Assembly: GCF_012516315.1 (NCBI RefSeq)
Contig: NZ_CP051185.1
Coordinates: 1,167,403 to 1,231,402, forward strand
Length of the DNA stretch: 64,000 nt
Reading direction: 5' to 3'
From: Limnospira fusiformis SAG 85.79
GTDB lineage: Bacteria; Cyanobacteriota; Cyanobacteriia; Cyanobacteriales; Microcoleaceae
How positions within the stretch are numbered: the first letter of the stretch is position 1; each line of letters opens with the position of its first letter. A model generated the notes under the pieces. It was not told where the DNA came from, did no database searches, and worked only from the letters and a program-made list of their open reading frames with translations. The translations under genes were made by a program, and so were the position numbers. Below, one piece after another: positions 38,278 to 48,386 of the stretch.

Positions 38278-39246
38278 TTGATCGAGAATTTTGATGGCGA
38301 TCGCGACAATATTCCGATTGCTGTACATCAGTTATTAGAAAGTTTAATTCAATTTGTAAGTGAACAAAGACTGAAGCGAGTACCTGTGGCTCTAATCAGT
38401 TTAGGGGTATTGAGCGGGTTGTTAATTTTAATTCCCTGGGGATATTTTTCTTATCAAGAATACCTACAAAGACGCATAGCAGATAAAACCGCCCAAACCC
38501 TAGCGGCAACTCCTGAGTTAGCGATTTATAAGATTGCTGTCTCAGTGGAAGGTGAGCAATTAAGACTGAGTGGAAAGGTTCCTAATGAAAGATTACGGGA
38601 ATTAGCGGAAAACTTAGCTGTATATACGGCTTCTGACTTGCAGATAGATAACCAAATTATCGCTGTTGATGTACCGCCAGAGCCTATAGTAACGGCTGGA
38701 GAAGTGGAACGCATGACGGGGATTTGCAATGAAATGGCTTGCGTTAATATTGAAAGCAATTATAGCGATCGCCAAGTTATTATTAGTGGTCAAGTCAGAC
38801 ACATGAGAGATGCTCAAATAATTCCCGCTGCCTTTGATAATATTCCCGGCGTCAAATCAGTTTTTAGCACCTTAAAAATAGATCCAGTCCGCATAGAAAA
38901 TCGCATCTACTTTAATTTCGGTTCAGCACAAATTAACCCCCAGGATATGAAAATCATAACCAGAATAACAGAATTTTTGGATCAGTATCCAAAACTGTCG
39001 CTGAGAATTATTGGTCATACAGATCTCAGGGGAAGTGCTGCTATAAATCAGCAATTAGCCCTCAATCGAGCGACAGCAGTTCGCGACGCTTTGACCAAAC
39101 AAGGAATCGACCCCAAGCGCCTAGAGATAGTAGGTAACGCCCAGCCACCTACAGATGTTATATCTCATCAGCCTTTCTTATTGGGGAGAACTGTGGTATT
39201 TGAAATAATAGACAACCCAGACGATAACCAGGGAGAACAACCTTAA
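38278..39246 (+). CDS. OmpA-domain membrane protein with BON-like repeats
   Basis: This 322-residue protein starts at TTG 38278 after a CGGAGA ribosome-binding site, 12 bases after the preceding gene. A single transmembrane segment lies at about residues 38-58 (VALISLGVLSGLLILIPWGY). Two BON-like segments follow (IAVSVEGEQLRLSGKVPN and QVIISGQVRHMRD). The C-terminal OmpA peptidoglycan-binding domain carries RIYFNFGSAQINPQD and HTDLRGSAAINQQLALNRATAVRDAL. It should be anchored in the inner membrane with the OmpA domain reaching the peptidoglycan. The domain order resembles proteins coupled to small GTPases, and a Rab-like GTPase follows 4 bases later. It is the one undamaged gene of this cluster. 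Confidence 0.85.
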   Translation: MIENFDGDRDNIPIAVHQLLESLIQFVSEQRLKRVPVALISLGVLSGLLILIPWGYFSYQEYLQRRIADKTAQTLAATPELAIYKIAVSVEGEQLRLSGKVPNERLRELAENLAVYTASDLQIDNQIIAVDVPPEPIVTAGEVERMTGICNEMACVNIESNYSDRQVIISGQVRHMRDAQIIPAAFDNIPGVKSVFSTLKIDPVRIENRIYFNFGSAQINPQDMKIITRITEFLDQYPKLSLRIIGHTDLRGSAAINQQLALNRATAVRDALTKQGIDPKRLEIVGNAQPPTDVISHQPFLLGRTVVFEIIDNPDDNQGEQP

Positions 39247-39250
39247 TCAA

Positions 39251-39742
39251 ATGTCTACAATTTCTAAAAAAATGTGTATGGTTGGTGATTTCAGTGTGGG
39301 AAAAACCAGCCTAATTCGGCGTTTTGTAGATCGTCAATTCAGCGACCAATATCTGTCAACAGTGGGGGTGAAAATTTCCCGCAAAGCGGTTGAATTACAG
39401 AACGTCAAACAGCAAGAAACGGTTAATTTACAGTTGTTAATTTGGGATATAGAAGAGCACACCAAATTTAAAGCCATTGCGCCTTCTTACCTACAGGGAG
39501 CCAGTGGGGTGATTTTGGTAGCCGATCTCAGTCGCCAAGAAACTATTGAGCGGTTAATTGAACACTTGAATTTGTTTTCATATATGAACCCGAAATGTGA
39601 AATAATTGTAGCCTTAAATAAGGCTGACTTAGTGGCGGAAAAAGACCTGGAAAAATTGACTCAATATGTACCCCAACCGGTTGCCGAAAAAGCCCTGGGT
39701 ATTTATCAAACTTCGGCTAAAACCGGTGATTATGTGGATTAA
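39251..39742 (+). CDS. Rab/Ras-like small GTPase, C-terminus cut by a stop
   Basis: This 163-residue GTPase has G1 GDFSVGKTS, G4 NKAD and G5 TSAKTG. The G3 motif reads WDIEEHTKF, so the usual Gly after DxxG is replaced by Glu; low hydrolysis or an altered switch is possible. The frame ends at TAA 39740-39742, but the same frame continues IFQKLAYSMVVKI, a plausible last helix, to a second stop near 39782. The TAA is probably a nonsense mutation removing the last dozen residues. Such GTPases in bacteria act in polarity or membrane signalling together with roadblock and OmpA partners. Confidence 0.8.
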   Translation: MSTISKKMCMVGDFSVGKTSLIRRFVDRQFSDQYLSTVGVKISRKAVELQNVKQQETVNLQLLIWDIEEHTKFKAIAPSYLQGASGVILVADLSRQETIERLIEHLNLFSYMNPKCEIIVALNKADLVAEKDLEKLTQYVPQPVAEKALGIYQTSAKTGDYVD

Positions 39743-39849
39743 ATATTCCAAAAATTGGCTTACAGTATGGTGGTTAAAATTTAATCATTCCCAATTTTAG
39801 GAGGGCGCGAATCAGGTATAATTAGTGAAAATCAGGGTCTCAAACAAGA

Positions 39850-41338
39850 TTGAATATACCAGAGGATTATATGAAGCAACTTGGCTCCCAAATTGTAGTT
39901 CCCCATCACTTAGAATATTTAATTGTTGATGCTAATTTAACCATCTGTGAAGTGTCAACCAACGTGGATCGTTTTTCTGAGGAACCGGAGCAATTTAAAC
40001 CGGGTGAAGATATCCGCAATGGTTTACCAGAACTATTCGGAACTGAGGAGATGTTAATAGAGGTATTGCGGGGAGAGTTACCATCTTTTTAACTAAAAGC
40101 AATTGGTCGTTTTCCTGACCCCAACTCCCCCCTTTACTTAGATTTTTTTGTCAATCGCTATTATGATGATCAGAAACAAGAATATCAGCTAATTATCTTT
40201 TTTTCTAATGTGACAGATAGAATGGTTTTAGAGCAGAAATTAGTTCAAAGTACGAACGAAACTATCCTGTTATTACTAGCGTTAGCGGAAAGTGAAGGAA
40301 AATATCGAGATTTATTTGAAAATGCTAGTGATTTAATTCAGTCTTTTGGGATGGATGGTCATTTTATCTATGTCAATAGAGCTTGGAAAGAAACCCTGGG
40401 ATATACTGAATCTGAAATATCTAATATCACTATTTTTGATATGATTCATCCTGATAATAAATTTCATTTTTTGCAGATTTTAGCTCGCATAATGGCGGGA
40501 GAGTTGGTCAATTATATTAAAGCAGAATTAATTACTAAAGATGGTCAGAAAATTTCCGTAGAAGGTAGTATTAATTGTAAATTATAAAATGGTAAAGCGA
40601 TCGCCACATGAGCCATTTTACGGGACATTACGGAACGCTTATTAACAGAAGCAGCTTGACAGCATGAGCGAGAACAAACGGAACGTCTTTTACTTAATAT
40701 ATTGCCTAAAAAAATTGCTGATAAGCTGAAACAACAACCGGGTAGCGGAAATTTTTGCGGAAGTTACAGTATTATGTGCTGATATTGTCGGTTTTACCCA
40801 GTTAGGATCGGAACTTTCTCCTGTGGATTTAGTCAACTTTTTAAACAAAATTTTTTCGGCTTTTGATATGCTTACAGAAGCCTATGGATTGGAAAAAATT
40901 AAAACTATTGGAGATGCTTATATGGTAGTGGGAGGACTCCCACACCGTCGAGATGATCATGCTATTGCTATTGCGGAAATGGCTATTAATATGCAAAAAG
41001 TTATGGCTGAATTAAATAAGACACAAAGCCGAACATTAAGTATCCGCATCGGTATTCACAGCGGACCAGTAGTGGCGGGTGTGATTGGTTTGAAAAAATT
41101 TATTTATGATTTATGGGGTGATACGGTTAACACTGCATCTCCCATGGAGTCCCATGGCGTACCTGGTAAAATTCATGTTTCTGAGGATACTTATCAACTC
41201 CTACAACATCAGTATTTATTTGAAAAGCGAGAGATGATAGATGTCAAAGGGAAAGGTAAAATGATTACCTATTTTTTGTTAGTACCCAAAAGAAATACGA
41301 GCCTTAATCATAGTGAAGCCACAACTAATGTGAATTGA
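39850..41338 (+). pseudogene. PAS-domain class III nucleotide cyclase, multiply broken
   Basis: Pieces of one protein lie in order. An N-terminal sensor segment (39850-40092) ends at TAA. It continues in frame to a PAS domain at 40290-40587 (LFENASDLIQSFGMDGHFIYV), which ends in a second TAA; two TGA follow (40609, 40657). After a frameshift near 40740 the cyclase catalytic domain is open from about 40745 to 41338: VLCADIVGFTQLGSELSPVD, KIKTIGDAYMVVGGLPHRRDD and YDLWGDTVNTASPMES. The Lys in KIKTIGD and the Asp in DLWGD fit adenylate more than guanylate specificity. The catalytic domain alone could still be made from an internal start, but this is unproven. Confidence 0.85.
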
Positions 41339-41365
41339 TAACTTGTCACGGTTAACTATTTACTG

Positions 41366-42355
41366 TTATGTATCATCTGGTTTTTTGCCCCCGTTGCGAA
41401 CATTAATCAATCGGTTGAGGAGATCAAACCAAAATGAAGAACCCATGGATATAGCGATCGCTGTTAATAGCCAACCACCAATGACTCTAAGAATTGTCAA
41501 TCCCGAAATTTCACCGCCGAATTGGTAGGCTAAATTAGCGGAACTCCAACCCAAAGGAAGAGCTAAGAGTTTCTCTTGTGCTATCTTGATAAAATCGCGA
41601 CTGACAATGGTTTCACAGTCGTTTTTATCTAAGGAATTTTGACTTAAACAATTGATATAGTTTTGCCAGGACTCACTATCACTTAAAATTATCTGAATAT
41701 CTTGGCTAACTTGTTGGCGAATGACAGGTTCTAAAGAGAGGCGGTTAGCAATATTTATGCTATCCACATTCATGATGACAGCCACACCAAATCCGAGTGC
41801 TAAAATCATCAAATTAACGCGACGCTTAAATACACCAGAAGCGCGTTCCATTGATTGATTAAACCATGCCATTATTTGATTTTCTAAAGCCTTAATAAAA
41901 TCATTTTCAAAGCAATTAATTTGTGCTTGATTAGCGAGCGATCGCATTAATCCTATATGTTCCGGCTTGAGAATTTTGGCGACGGGTTGAGAAGCGATCG
42001 CCTCCTTAAAATCATCCACAGATAAAGTGACAATTTTTGATTCTTGTCCCGCCGTTTCCATCAACACACTAATCAACGCCAAAGAAAAGGTATCATCAGG
42101 AATATAAGAAGGACCCACACCCCGGTTAAATCTATCAATTTTATAATCTTGTAAAGACCCGATTAAAGGATGATTATAAATCTTTTCGGTCATGGGTTCC
42201 CCCAAAATACTCTGAATAGATGCTTTCAGATTTTTGGCGCGCCAGTCAAACAAATAAGAGGCAATAAGTTCCTGTAAATTTGAGACGAAAAGACTAAAAA
42301 TCAGGTAAATAAAAAACAGACCGATAGCCACATTCACTAAAGCGGGTATATTCAT
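41366..42355 (-). CDS. conserved membrane protein of unknown function
   Basis: This is a 329-residue protein with an N-terminal hydrophobic segment (VAIGLFFIYLIFSLFVSNLQ), a second near residue 183 (LMILALGFGVAVIMNV) and a third near 290 (ILRVIGGWLLTAIAISMGS). The region between is soluble, with a helical stretch including FLDWRAKNLKASI-type residues. The topology suggests a helical domain facing the cytoplasm and another the periplasm. I recall similar uncharacterised proteins in many bacteria but cannot name a function. It converges on the cyclase pseudogene. Confidence 0.75.
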   Translation of the reverse strand: MNIPALVNVAIGLFFIYLIFSLFVSNLQELIASYLFDWRAKNLKASIQSILGEPMTEKIYNHPLIGSLQDYKIDRFNRGVGPSYIPDDTFSLALISVLMETAGQESKIVTLSVDDFKEAIASQPVAKILKPEHIGLMRSLANQAQINCFENDFIKALENQIMAWFNQSMERASGVFKRRVNLMILALGFGVAVIMNVDSINIANRLSLEPVIRQQVSQDIQIILSDSESWQNYINCLSQNSLDKNDCETIVSRDFIKIAQEKLLALPLGWSSANLAYQFGGEISGLTILRVIGGWLLTAIAISMGSSFWFDLLNRLINVRNGGKKPDDT

Positions 42356-42479
42356 AATTTGGGTGGGTGATTAAATCAGCATTTAATTAATCAATTATAC
42401 CTCTGGGACACAATTAATTAGGGTGATGCCCCCAATTATCTATAGGATAATCCCCAATCAATGTTAAAATAACTATAAT

Positions 42480-43394
42480 GTGCGAGACGTTTAGGAGTCA
42501 AATAAGGCTGCAATGCCTGAAATAACCTCCTAGAGGGCAATTAGACCTTCAACCAGTCTAACCCCTTAACTGTATATATGTCCCGACGCTTAGAGTGCTT
42601 AGAGTATAGAATAAGCATAGACTAAGCAAGGCAGGGAACTCAAGGTCAATCCCATATAAGAAATCACAGAATACACTATTTATCCTCCAAGTATACTATA
42701 AGGAGGAGTATTTAACCCACTTGGGGTGATTTGGGAAAGAGTAAAGGCGATAGCCACCCCCAGTTTCAGAAATCACAAATCTGGGATTGAAGCGGGGAAC
42801 GGAAGGCGTAAGGGAAACCTATTCCCAATCCGACCACTGCCAACCATCCATGATTAGGGAAACCAAATGTCTGGCTTGAACCACCGTAAGTATTAAGTAG
42901 CGAAATAGGTTGACACGCTACGCTCAAAAGAGTAAGGGGAAAAGTAGGGTACTGTTATCAACACCTACACAGACTTTTAAAATGTACCCCGGTGGATAAG
43001 ACAAATCTAAAGATGGAATGCCCATATATACGGAACGTTGAAACCCCTGTTGGGCTCTCTACGAGTACATCTCGTAGAGTAGTGAAAAGTGTAAGCGCAA
43101 GCTCATAAGGGGAAGGGATGTGACTGAAAGCCAATGCCTAACTGTAATGGTTGGGATATGCCCACTAGTCACGGTGTGGATATAGAGACTGCGATAAGTA
43201 AGAGTTTAATGGCGAAAGCGAGTTTAAAGACTAACGCAAGCATATAGCTCCCAAAGTTGAAGTCATAAAGCAGGGGGTCGTAACCTTGTTCCTTTGACAA
43301 AGAGGGTATCCACATCAGGAGCCGTGTGCTGGGAAACTCGCAAGCACGGTTTTGAATTGGAGTTGGGAAAGGTGACTTTCCCTTCGACCATAAC
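42480..43394 (+). mobile_element. group II intron 3, ORF-less, upstream of mnmG
   Basis: The 5' end is GTGCGAGACGTTTAGGAGTC at 42480. Domain I-III sequence parallels introns 2 and 4. Domain V is GAGCCGTGTGCTGGGAAAC and its pair near 43320-43355, and the 3' end TTCGACCATAAC is near 43394. At about 915 bp it lacks the whole reverse transcriptase, so domain IV is deleted. All visible ribozyme ends are present, so it may still splice with a maturase supplied in trans. Confidence 0.88.
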
Positions 43395-43447
43395 ATCATT
43401 AGATATCCCTAAAATCAAATAGAGCGACATTGTAAAATATCCCAACT

Positions 43448-45361
43448 ATGACAGTAAATTCACCCGTAGACTTTCAAGAAGAATTTGAGATCATCGTAGT
43501 CGGTGGCGGACACTCAGGCTGCGAAGCGGCTTTAGCCTCAGCGCGTTTGGGTTGTCGCACGTTGCTGCTGACCCTAAATTTAGATAAAATTGGCTGGCAA
43601 CCCTGTAACCCGGCTGTGGGGGCTCCGGCGAAGTCTCAACTCACCCACGAAGTCGATGCACTGGGGGGAGAAATTGGCAAAATGGCCGATCGCACCTACC
43701 TGCAAAAACGGCTACTTAACAACTCTCGCGGACCGGCTGTTTGGGCGTTACGGGCGCAAACGGATAAGCGCGAATATGCAGCAGTAATGCGACAAATAGT
43801 CGAAAACCAAGAAAATCTATCAATCCGGGAGGGAATGGTAACGGATTTAGTCTTAGGATTAAATGACGAAATCATAGGAGTAAAAACCTATTTTGGTGTA
43901 GCATTTGCCTGTAAAGCGCTCATCCTAACTACAGGGACTTTTTTAGGTGGAATTATTTGGGTGGGTAACAAATCCATGCCAGCGGGACGAGCCGGAGAAT
44001 TCGCCGCCGTAGGACTTACAGACACCCTGAACCGCTTAGGGTTTGAAACGGGACGACTAAAAACCGGAACTCCCGCGCGAGTCGATAAGCGATCGGTTGA
44101 TTATAGCAACTTAGAACCTCAGCCCGGAGATGAACGAGTGCGATGGTTCAGTTTTGACCCTGAAGTGTGGGTTGAAAGGGAACAAATGAACTGTTATTTA
44201 ACCAGAACTACGGCGGAAACCCATCGATTAATTAGGGAAAATTTGCATTTATCCCCCGTTTATGGCGGTTGGGTGGATGCCAAAGGACCCCGTTATTGTC
44301 CGAGTATTGAAGATAAAATTGTGCGGTTTGCTGACAAGGAAAGTCACCAGATTTTTATTGAACCAGAAGGCCGTCATATTCCTGAACTTTATATTCAGGG
44401 ATTTTCTACGGGTTTACCGGAAAAATTACAGTTAGAAATGTTACGGAGTCTTCCGGGTTTAGAAAACTGCGTGATGCTACGACCTGCTTATGCGGTGGAG
44501 TATGACTATTTACCGGCAACTCAGTGTTATCCTACGTTGATGACTAAGAAAATTGAGGGATTATTTTGTGCGGGTCAAATTAATGGTACAACTGGATATG
44601 AAGAAGCAGCCGCACAGGGAATTGTAGCGGGAATTAATGCGGTTAAATTGGTGCGCGGTGAAGATATGATTGTGTTTCCTCGGGAACAAAGTTATATCGG
44701 TACTTTAATTGATGATTTGTGTACGAAGGATCTGCGAGAACCCTATCGAATGTTAACCAGTCGGTCGGAGTATCGGTTATTATTGCGATCGGATAATGCC
44801 GATCGCCGCCTAACTCCCTTGGGTCGGGAAATTGGTTTAATTGACGATCGCCGTTGGGAATTATTCCAACAAAAACAGGCTAATATTATCGCGGAAAAGC
44901 AGCGGCTAGACCAGACCAGAGTTAAGGAACGCGACGAAATTGGTATAGCGATCGCCTCTGATACTCAACAAAAAATTAAAGGGTCAATTAGTCTGGCGGA
45001 ATTGTTGCGTCGTCCCGGTTTCCACTATGGTAATTTAGAACATTATAACCTAGGTAATTCTCAGTTATCCTTAGAGGAAAAAGAAGGCGCAGAAATTGAG
45101 ATTAAATATTCCGGCTATATGGAACGCCAGCAAAACCAAATTGATCAGATCAGCCGTCATGCTAACCGCCAACTCCCTCGAGACTTAGACTATCTTACCA
45201 TTGAAACCCTATCTATGGAGTCACGGGAAAAATTAAACCGGATCAAACCTTTAACTATTGGTCAGGCTTCCCGTATTGGTGGGGTCAACCCCGCAGATAT
45301 TAACGCCTTGTTAATTTATCTGGAAGTGCGCCACCGTCAACCGGCGATCGCCATTAAATAA
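43448..45361 (+). CDS. mnmG: tRNA uridine 5-carboxymethylaminomethyl modification enzyme
   Basis: MnmG (GidA) is the FAD-dependent partner of MnmE in forming cmnm5U at the wobble base of several tRNAs. The 637-residue length is normal. The FAD motif is [19 protein letters not shown] at residues 16-34; the conserved blocks [25 protein letters not shown], [15 protein letters not shown] and [21 protein letters not shown] are all visible. The N-terminal extension [13 protein letters not shown] is typical of cyanobacteria. Intron 3 ends 53 bases upstream, so the native promoter is probably before 42480. A terminator lies 25 bases after the stop. Confidence 0.96.
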   Translation: MTVNSPVDFQEEFEIIVVGGGHSGCEAALASARLGCRTLLLTLNLDKIGWQPCNPAVGAPAKSQLTHEVDALGGEIGKMADRTYLQKRLLNNSRGPAVWALRAQTDKREYAAVMRQIVENQENLSIREGMVTDLVLGLNDEIIGVKTYFGVAFACKALILTTGTFLGGIIWVGNKSMPAGRAGEFAAVGLTDTLNRLGFETGRLKTGTPARVDKRSVDYSNLEPQPGDERVRWFSFDPEVWVEREQMNCYLTRTTAETHRLIRENLHLSPVYGGWVDAKGPRYCPSIEDKIVRFADKESHQIFIEPEGRHIPELYIQGFSTGLPEKLQLEMLRSLPGLENCVMLRPAYAVEYDYLPATQCYPTLMTKKIEGLFCAGQINGTTGYEEAAAQGIVAGINAVKLVRGEDMIVFPREQSYIGTLIDDLCTKDLREPYRMLTSRSEYRLLLRSDNADRRLTPLGREIGLIDDRRWELFQQKQANIIAEKQRLDQTRVKERDEIGIAIASDTQQKIKGSISLAELLRRPGFHYGNLEHYNLGNSQLSLEEKEGAEIEIKYSGYMERQQNQIDQISRHANRQLPRDLDYLTIETLSMESREKLNRIKPLTIGQASRIGGVNPADINALLIYLEVRHRQPAIAIK

Positions 45362-45386
45362 GGGTTGATGATTAACTATCTATTCG

Positions 45387-45419
45387 CCGGGTTTCTATTG
45401 ATTCAGAAATCCGGTTTTT
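45387..45419 (+). terminator. rho-independent terminator after mnmG
   Basis: CCGGGTTTCT (45387-45396) pairs with AGAAATCCGG (45405-45414), with one G-T pair, followed by five T. It lies directly after the mnmG stop. Confidence 0.8.
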
Positions 45420-45534
45420 ATTTTCAATATAACCACATTGCCATCTACGAATCATAAAATTTTTCTTAAATTTGTACAATTTTATACAATTATCATTATA
45501 CTACCCTCATACAATTATCACCAGATTGATAACA

Positions 45535-46029
45535 ATGGCAACTCTAACAGTTTGGAAATACAATAGCGCTGATGGTGCTAAAAATGCTCTGGCTAAACTC
45601 GCTGAACTCCAGAAACAACGTTTAATTCAAATCGAAGATGCGGCTATAGTATTCTGGCCACAAGGTCGCAAGAAGCCCAAAACCACCCAAGCCGTTGACC
45701 TAGTGGGTTCTGGTGCATTTGGCGGCGCTTTTTGGGGTCTATTATTCGGCTTGATTTTCTTTGTTCCGGTATTAGGAATGGCGGTCGGTGCATTAGCCGG
45801 AGCATTGTCAGGATATTTCACTGACTACGGCATTGATGATGAATTTATCAAAGATGTCCGAAATCAAGTAACTGAAGGTACTTCCGCACTATTTTTACTA
45901 ACCAGTAGTGTGACTTTAGATAAAGTAGAGGAAGCCTTCAAAGATGAAGAAAAAGGTGAGTTGATTAAATCCAACTTGACCAATGAACAGGAAGCTAAGT
46001 TACGGGAAGATTTCGGCGCAGACGAGTAA
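45535..46029 (+). CDS. DUF1269-like membrane protein
   Basis: This 164-residue protein starts at ATG 45535 (MATLTVWKYNSADGA); an upstream in-frame extension has no family character. The N-terminus has a ferredoxin-like fold (TVWKYNSADGAKNALAKL, ..IEDAAIVFW) and a Gly-rich hydrophobic hairpin at about residues 62-100 (GAFGGAFWGLLFGLIFFVP, then AVGALAGALSGYFTDYGI). It ends with an acidic helix (EEAFKDEEKGELI). The pattern fits the DUF1269 general-stress membrane family as I recall it. The function is unknown, and it is transcribed alone. Confidence 0.8.
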   Translation: MATLTVWKYNSADGAKNALAKLAELQKQRLIQIEDAAIVFWPQGRKKPKTTQAVDLVGSGAFGGAFWGLLFGLIFFVPVLGMAVGALAGALSGYFTDYGIDDEFIKDVRNQVTEGTSALFLLTSSVTLDKVEEAFKDEEKGELIKSNLTNEQEAKLREDFGADE

Positions 46030-46111
46030 TTTTTCCCTAATTTAGCTTGGTAAAATGTGGGGGATAAGCTGGAATTATTCCCCCAAATATACCCCCCAAT
46101 AAGGCAATTAA

Positions 46112-46324
46112 ATGATGTGGATTAAAGTTACAGATAAAGCTACCTACTTAATGAATTCAGATATACATATTGAGAAAGTAAGCGGCAATGTGAAAATCGA
46201 AAGAGATGGTAAAAAGATTACTATTCAAGGTGTGCCGCGTCAATGGTTCATTTCCCAATCTCTCAATGTTGTAGTTGATTTAGATGCGCCAGAAGCCGAT
46301 GTGCCTGAAATGGAGCCTATGTAA
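46112..46324 (+). CDS. small hypothetical protein
   Basis: This 70-residue soluble beta-rich protein (MMWIKVTDKATYLMNSDIH, KKITIQGVPRQWF) has an acidic tail. No membrane segment and no recognised family. It ends three bases before the glycosyltransferase start, so both are likely translated from one mRNA. Confidence 0.6.
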   Translation: MMWIKVTDKATYLMNSDIHIEKVSGNVKIERDGKKITIQGVPRQWFISQSLNVVVDLDAPEADVPEMEPM

Positions 46325-46327
46325 AAA

Positions 46328-47551
46328 ATGATCACTATCTGGGTTGGTTTCACGCTGGGATTAATAGCTTTTGGTTGGGCAATTCCGATCATGGTTCTGT
46401 TCGTTGAATGTTTGGCAGCCGGGTTTAATTTCCCAGGTTTTATATCAAATGACGACCTACCAGAACCGACAATTTCTGTATTAATTCCGGCTCATAATGA
46501 AGGGTTAGTTATTGGTCAAACTTTGGCTAATATTTTACCTCAACTGAAACCGGACGATGAAATAATTGTAATTGCGGATAACTGCACAGATGAAACTGTA
46601 GCGATCGCCACTGAAAACGGAGTGCAAGTTCTGGAAAGGCAAGATCCAGACAACCGAGGAAAAGGATATGCTCTCGATTATGGATTACGCCACCTAGCGC
46701 CAAACCCGCCAGAGGTGGTAGTTATGATTGATGCTGATTGTTTAGTGGAACCAGGAGCGATCGCCACTATTGCTCAACAAGCATTAATCACAGCCAAGCC
46801 AGTGCAAGCATTATATTTAATGGAAACACCCCCCAATCCATCTGTCAAGAACTCCATTTCTGCGTTGGCATTCTTAGTCAAAAATTGGGTGCGTCCCCAA
46901 GGATTAGCGAAACTAGGGGGACCTTGTTTATTAACCGGAACTGGGATGGCTTTTCCCTGGTCAATTATTCAAAGCATATCCTTAGCGAGTAGTAATATAG
47001 TCGAAGATATGCAGCTAGGTGTCGATTTAGCGATCGCTGGTTATTCCCCCCAATTTACAGCCAAAGCCAAAGTAATTGGATACCTTCCCCAAGACGAAAC
47101 CGCCAGCACCAGTCAACGCACCCGTTGGGAACACGGTCATTTACAAACCCTGAAAACTCAAGTGCCGCGCCTGCTCAAAGCCTCCCTAAGCCAAAGACGT
47201 TTTGAACTGTTACAAATGGCATTAGATCTATGTGTTCCCCCCCTCTCCCTTCTGGTAATTTTGTGGGTCGGTGCATCCGCCATATCCTTAATCGCTAGTA
47301 GCCTAGGAGTCTCTGCTATTCCCACCATCATCATAGCCCTAGAGGGGCTGCTGCTAACTACTGCCATTGGTATGGCTTGGGCAAATTTTGGGCGATCGCT
47401 TATCCCCCTCAAAACCCTCTTAGGTATCCCCCTGTATATACTGTGGAAAATTCCCCTATATTTAACCTATTTCATTAAACCCCAAAAAGAATGGGTAAGG
47501 ACTCAAAGAGAACCCCTGGATAAATCTTCGCTAAATTCCGATAAAATATAG
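46328..47551 (+). CDS. membrane-anchored GT2 glycosyltransferase
   Basis: This is a 407-residue family 2 glycosyltransferase. It has an N-terminal hydrophobic segment (LGLIAFGWAIPIMVLFVECLA), then the GT-A domain: ISVLIPAHNEG, IVIADNCTDETV, the DxD-like VMIDADCLVEP and an ED in NIVEDMQLGV. A QxxRW-type motif follows (TSQRTRWEHGH). Three C-terminal hydrophobic segments end the protein. It resembles processive or envelope polysaccharide synthases (cellulose-synthase-like) but could also be a lipid glycosyltransferase. The substrate is unknown. It shares a transcript with the small gene just upstream. Confidence 0.85.
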   Translation: MITIWVGFTLGLIAFGWAIPIMVLFVECLAAGFNFPGFISNDDLPEPTISVLIPAHNEGLVIGQTLANILPQLKPDDEIIVIADNCTDETVAIATENGVQVLERQDPDNRGKGYALDYGLRHLAPNPPEVVVMIDADCLVEPGAIATIAQQALITAKPVQALYLMETPPNPSVKNSISALAFLVKNWVRPQGLAKLGGPCLLTGTGMAFPWSIIQSISLASSNIVEDMQLGVDLAIAGYSPQFTAKAKVIGYLPQDETASTSQRTRWEHGHLQTLKTQVPRLLKASLSQRRFELLQMALDLCVPPLSLLVILWVGASAISLIASSLGVSAIPTIIIALEGLLLTTAIGMAWANFGRSLIPLKTLLGIPLYILWKIPLYLTYFIKPQKEWVRTQREPLDKSSLNSDKI

Positions 47552-47608
47552 ATCCACTTTCTCAAATTGTGATATCATCAAAGTGTTCAAATACCTGCAA
47601 GGTTAGTC

Positions 47609-48316
47609 ATGTTAGCCACTTCCCCAACTTACACTATCACTTGGGAAAAGTTGCCAGATGATTTTGTGTTACCCGATGACCCCGTGGATAATATATATCA
47701 ACCAGCCCTAGCAGCAGCCGTTACCGAAAGTTTAAGGTTAGCCGGAAAACTGCCAGAAACATCGCTCACTCCGACCAACTACGGCATTTGTGCCACCATA
47801 AACGGTAAAATAAGCATAAAAGCGCCAGATTGGGCGTATATTCCGCAAATTACCGTCAATCGGGAAGAGGTAGTTCGTAGTTATACCCCCCGACTACAAG
47901 GGGATATTCCCGCACTGGTACTAGAATTTTTATCAGATCCAGGTGGGAGTGAATATTCAATAAAAGAAACCTATCCTCCTGGAAAGTTCTTTTTCTATCA
48001 ACAGATTCTGCAAGTACCTAATTATGGCATTTTTGATACAGACACAGGCACATTAGAACTCTACCGTTTAGACGAGAACCAACGATATCACCTAGAGTCA
48101 CCTAATGAACAGGGCAGATTTTGGATACCAGAAATGCAGCTTTTCTTAGGTGCAGAGCAAGGAACCCGCGAAAATCTCACTGGCTACTGGCTACGTTGGT
48201 GGGATCAACAGGGAAACCTACTCCTATGGGCGACTGAACTATTAGACCAGGAACGTCAACGATCTGAAAAATTAATCGCCCAATTGCGGGCGGCGGGTAT
48301 TGAACCTGATACATAG
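47609..48316 (+). CDS. Uma2-family (DUF820) protein
   Basis: This 235-residue protein is of the Uma2/DUF820 group, a restriction-endonuclease-like fold that is strongly amplified in cyanobacteria. Visible features are DWAYIPQITVNREE, LVLEFLSDPGGSEY and YPPGKFFFYQQILQVPNYGIF. A C-terminal helix (ELLDQERQRSEKLIAQLRAAG) is a common coiled tail. Nuclease activity has not been shown for most members. It has a short upstream gap and no partner gene. Confidence 0.85.
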   Translation: MLATSPTYTITWEKLPDDFVLPDDPVDNIYQPALAAAVTESLRLAGKLPETSLTPTNYGICATINGKISIKAPDWAYIPQITVNREEVVRSYTPRLQGDIPALVLEFLSDPGGSEYSIKETYPPGKFFFYQQILQVPNYGIFDTDTGTLELYRLDENQRYHLESPNEQGRFWIPEMQLFLGAEQGTRENLTGYWLRWWDQQGNLLLWATELLDQERQRSEKLIAQLRAAGIEPDT

Positions 48317-48386
48317 CCTATAACCCCCATTCTACTGTTACTTAGGTGTTACTCAAAACCGTAGTAGAGTAACAAGTGAGTAAAAA

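Noticed and set aside
26899..41338. Stop codon reassignment (TAA/TGA read as an amino acid)
   Set aside because: Housekeeping genes in the same window (mnmG, dxr, lpx genes) use these codons as normal stops. Frameshifts and insertions also break the same genes.
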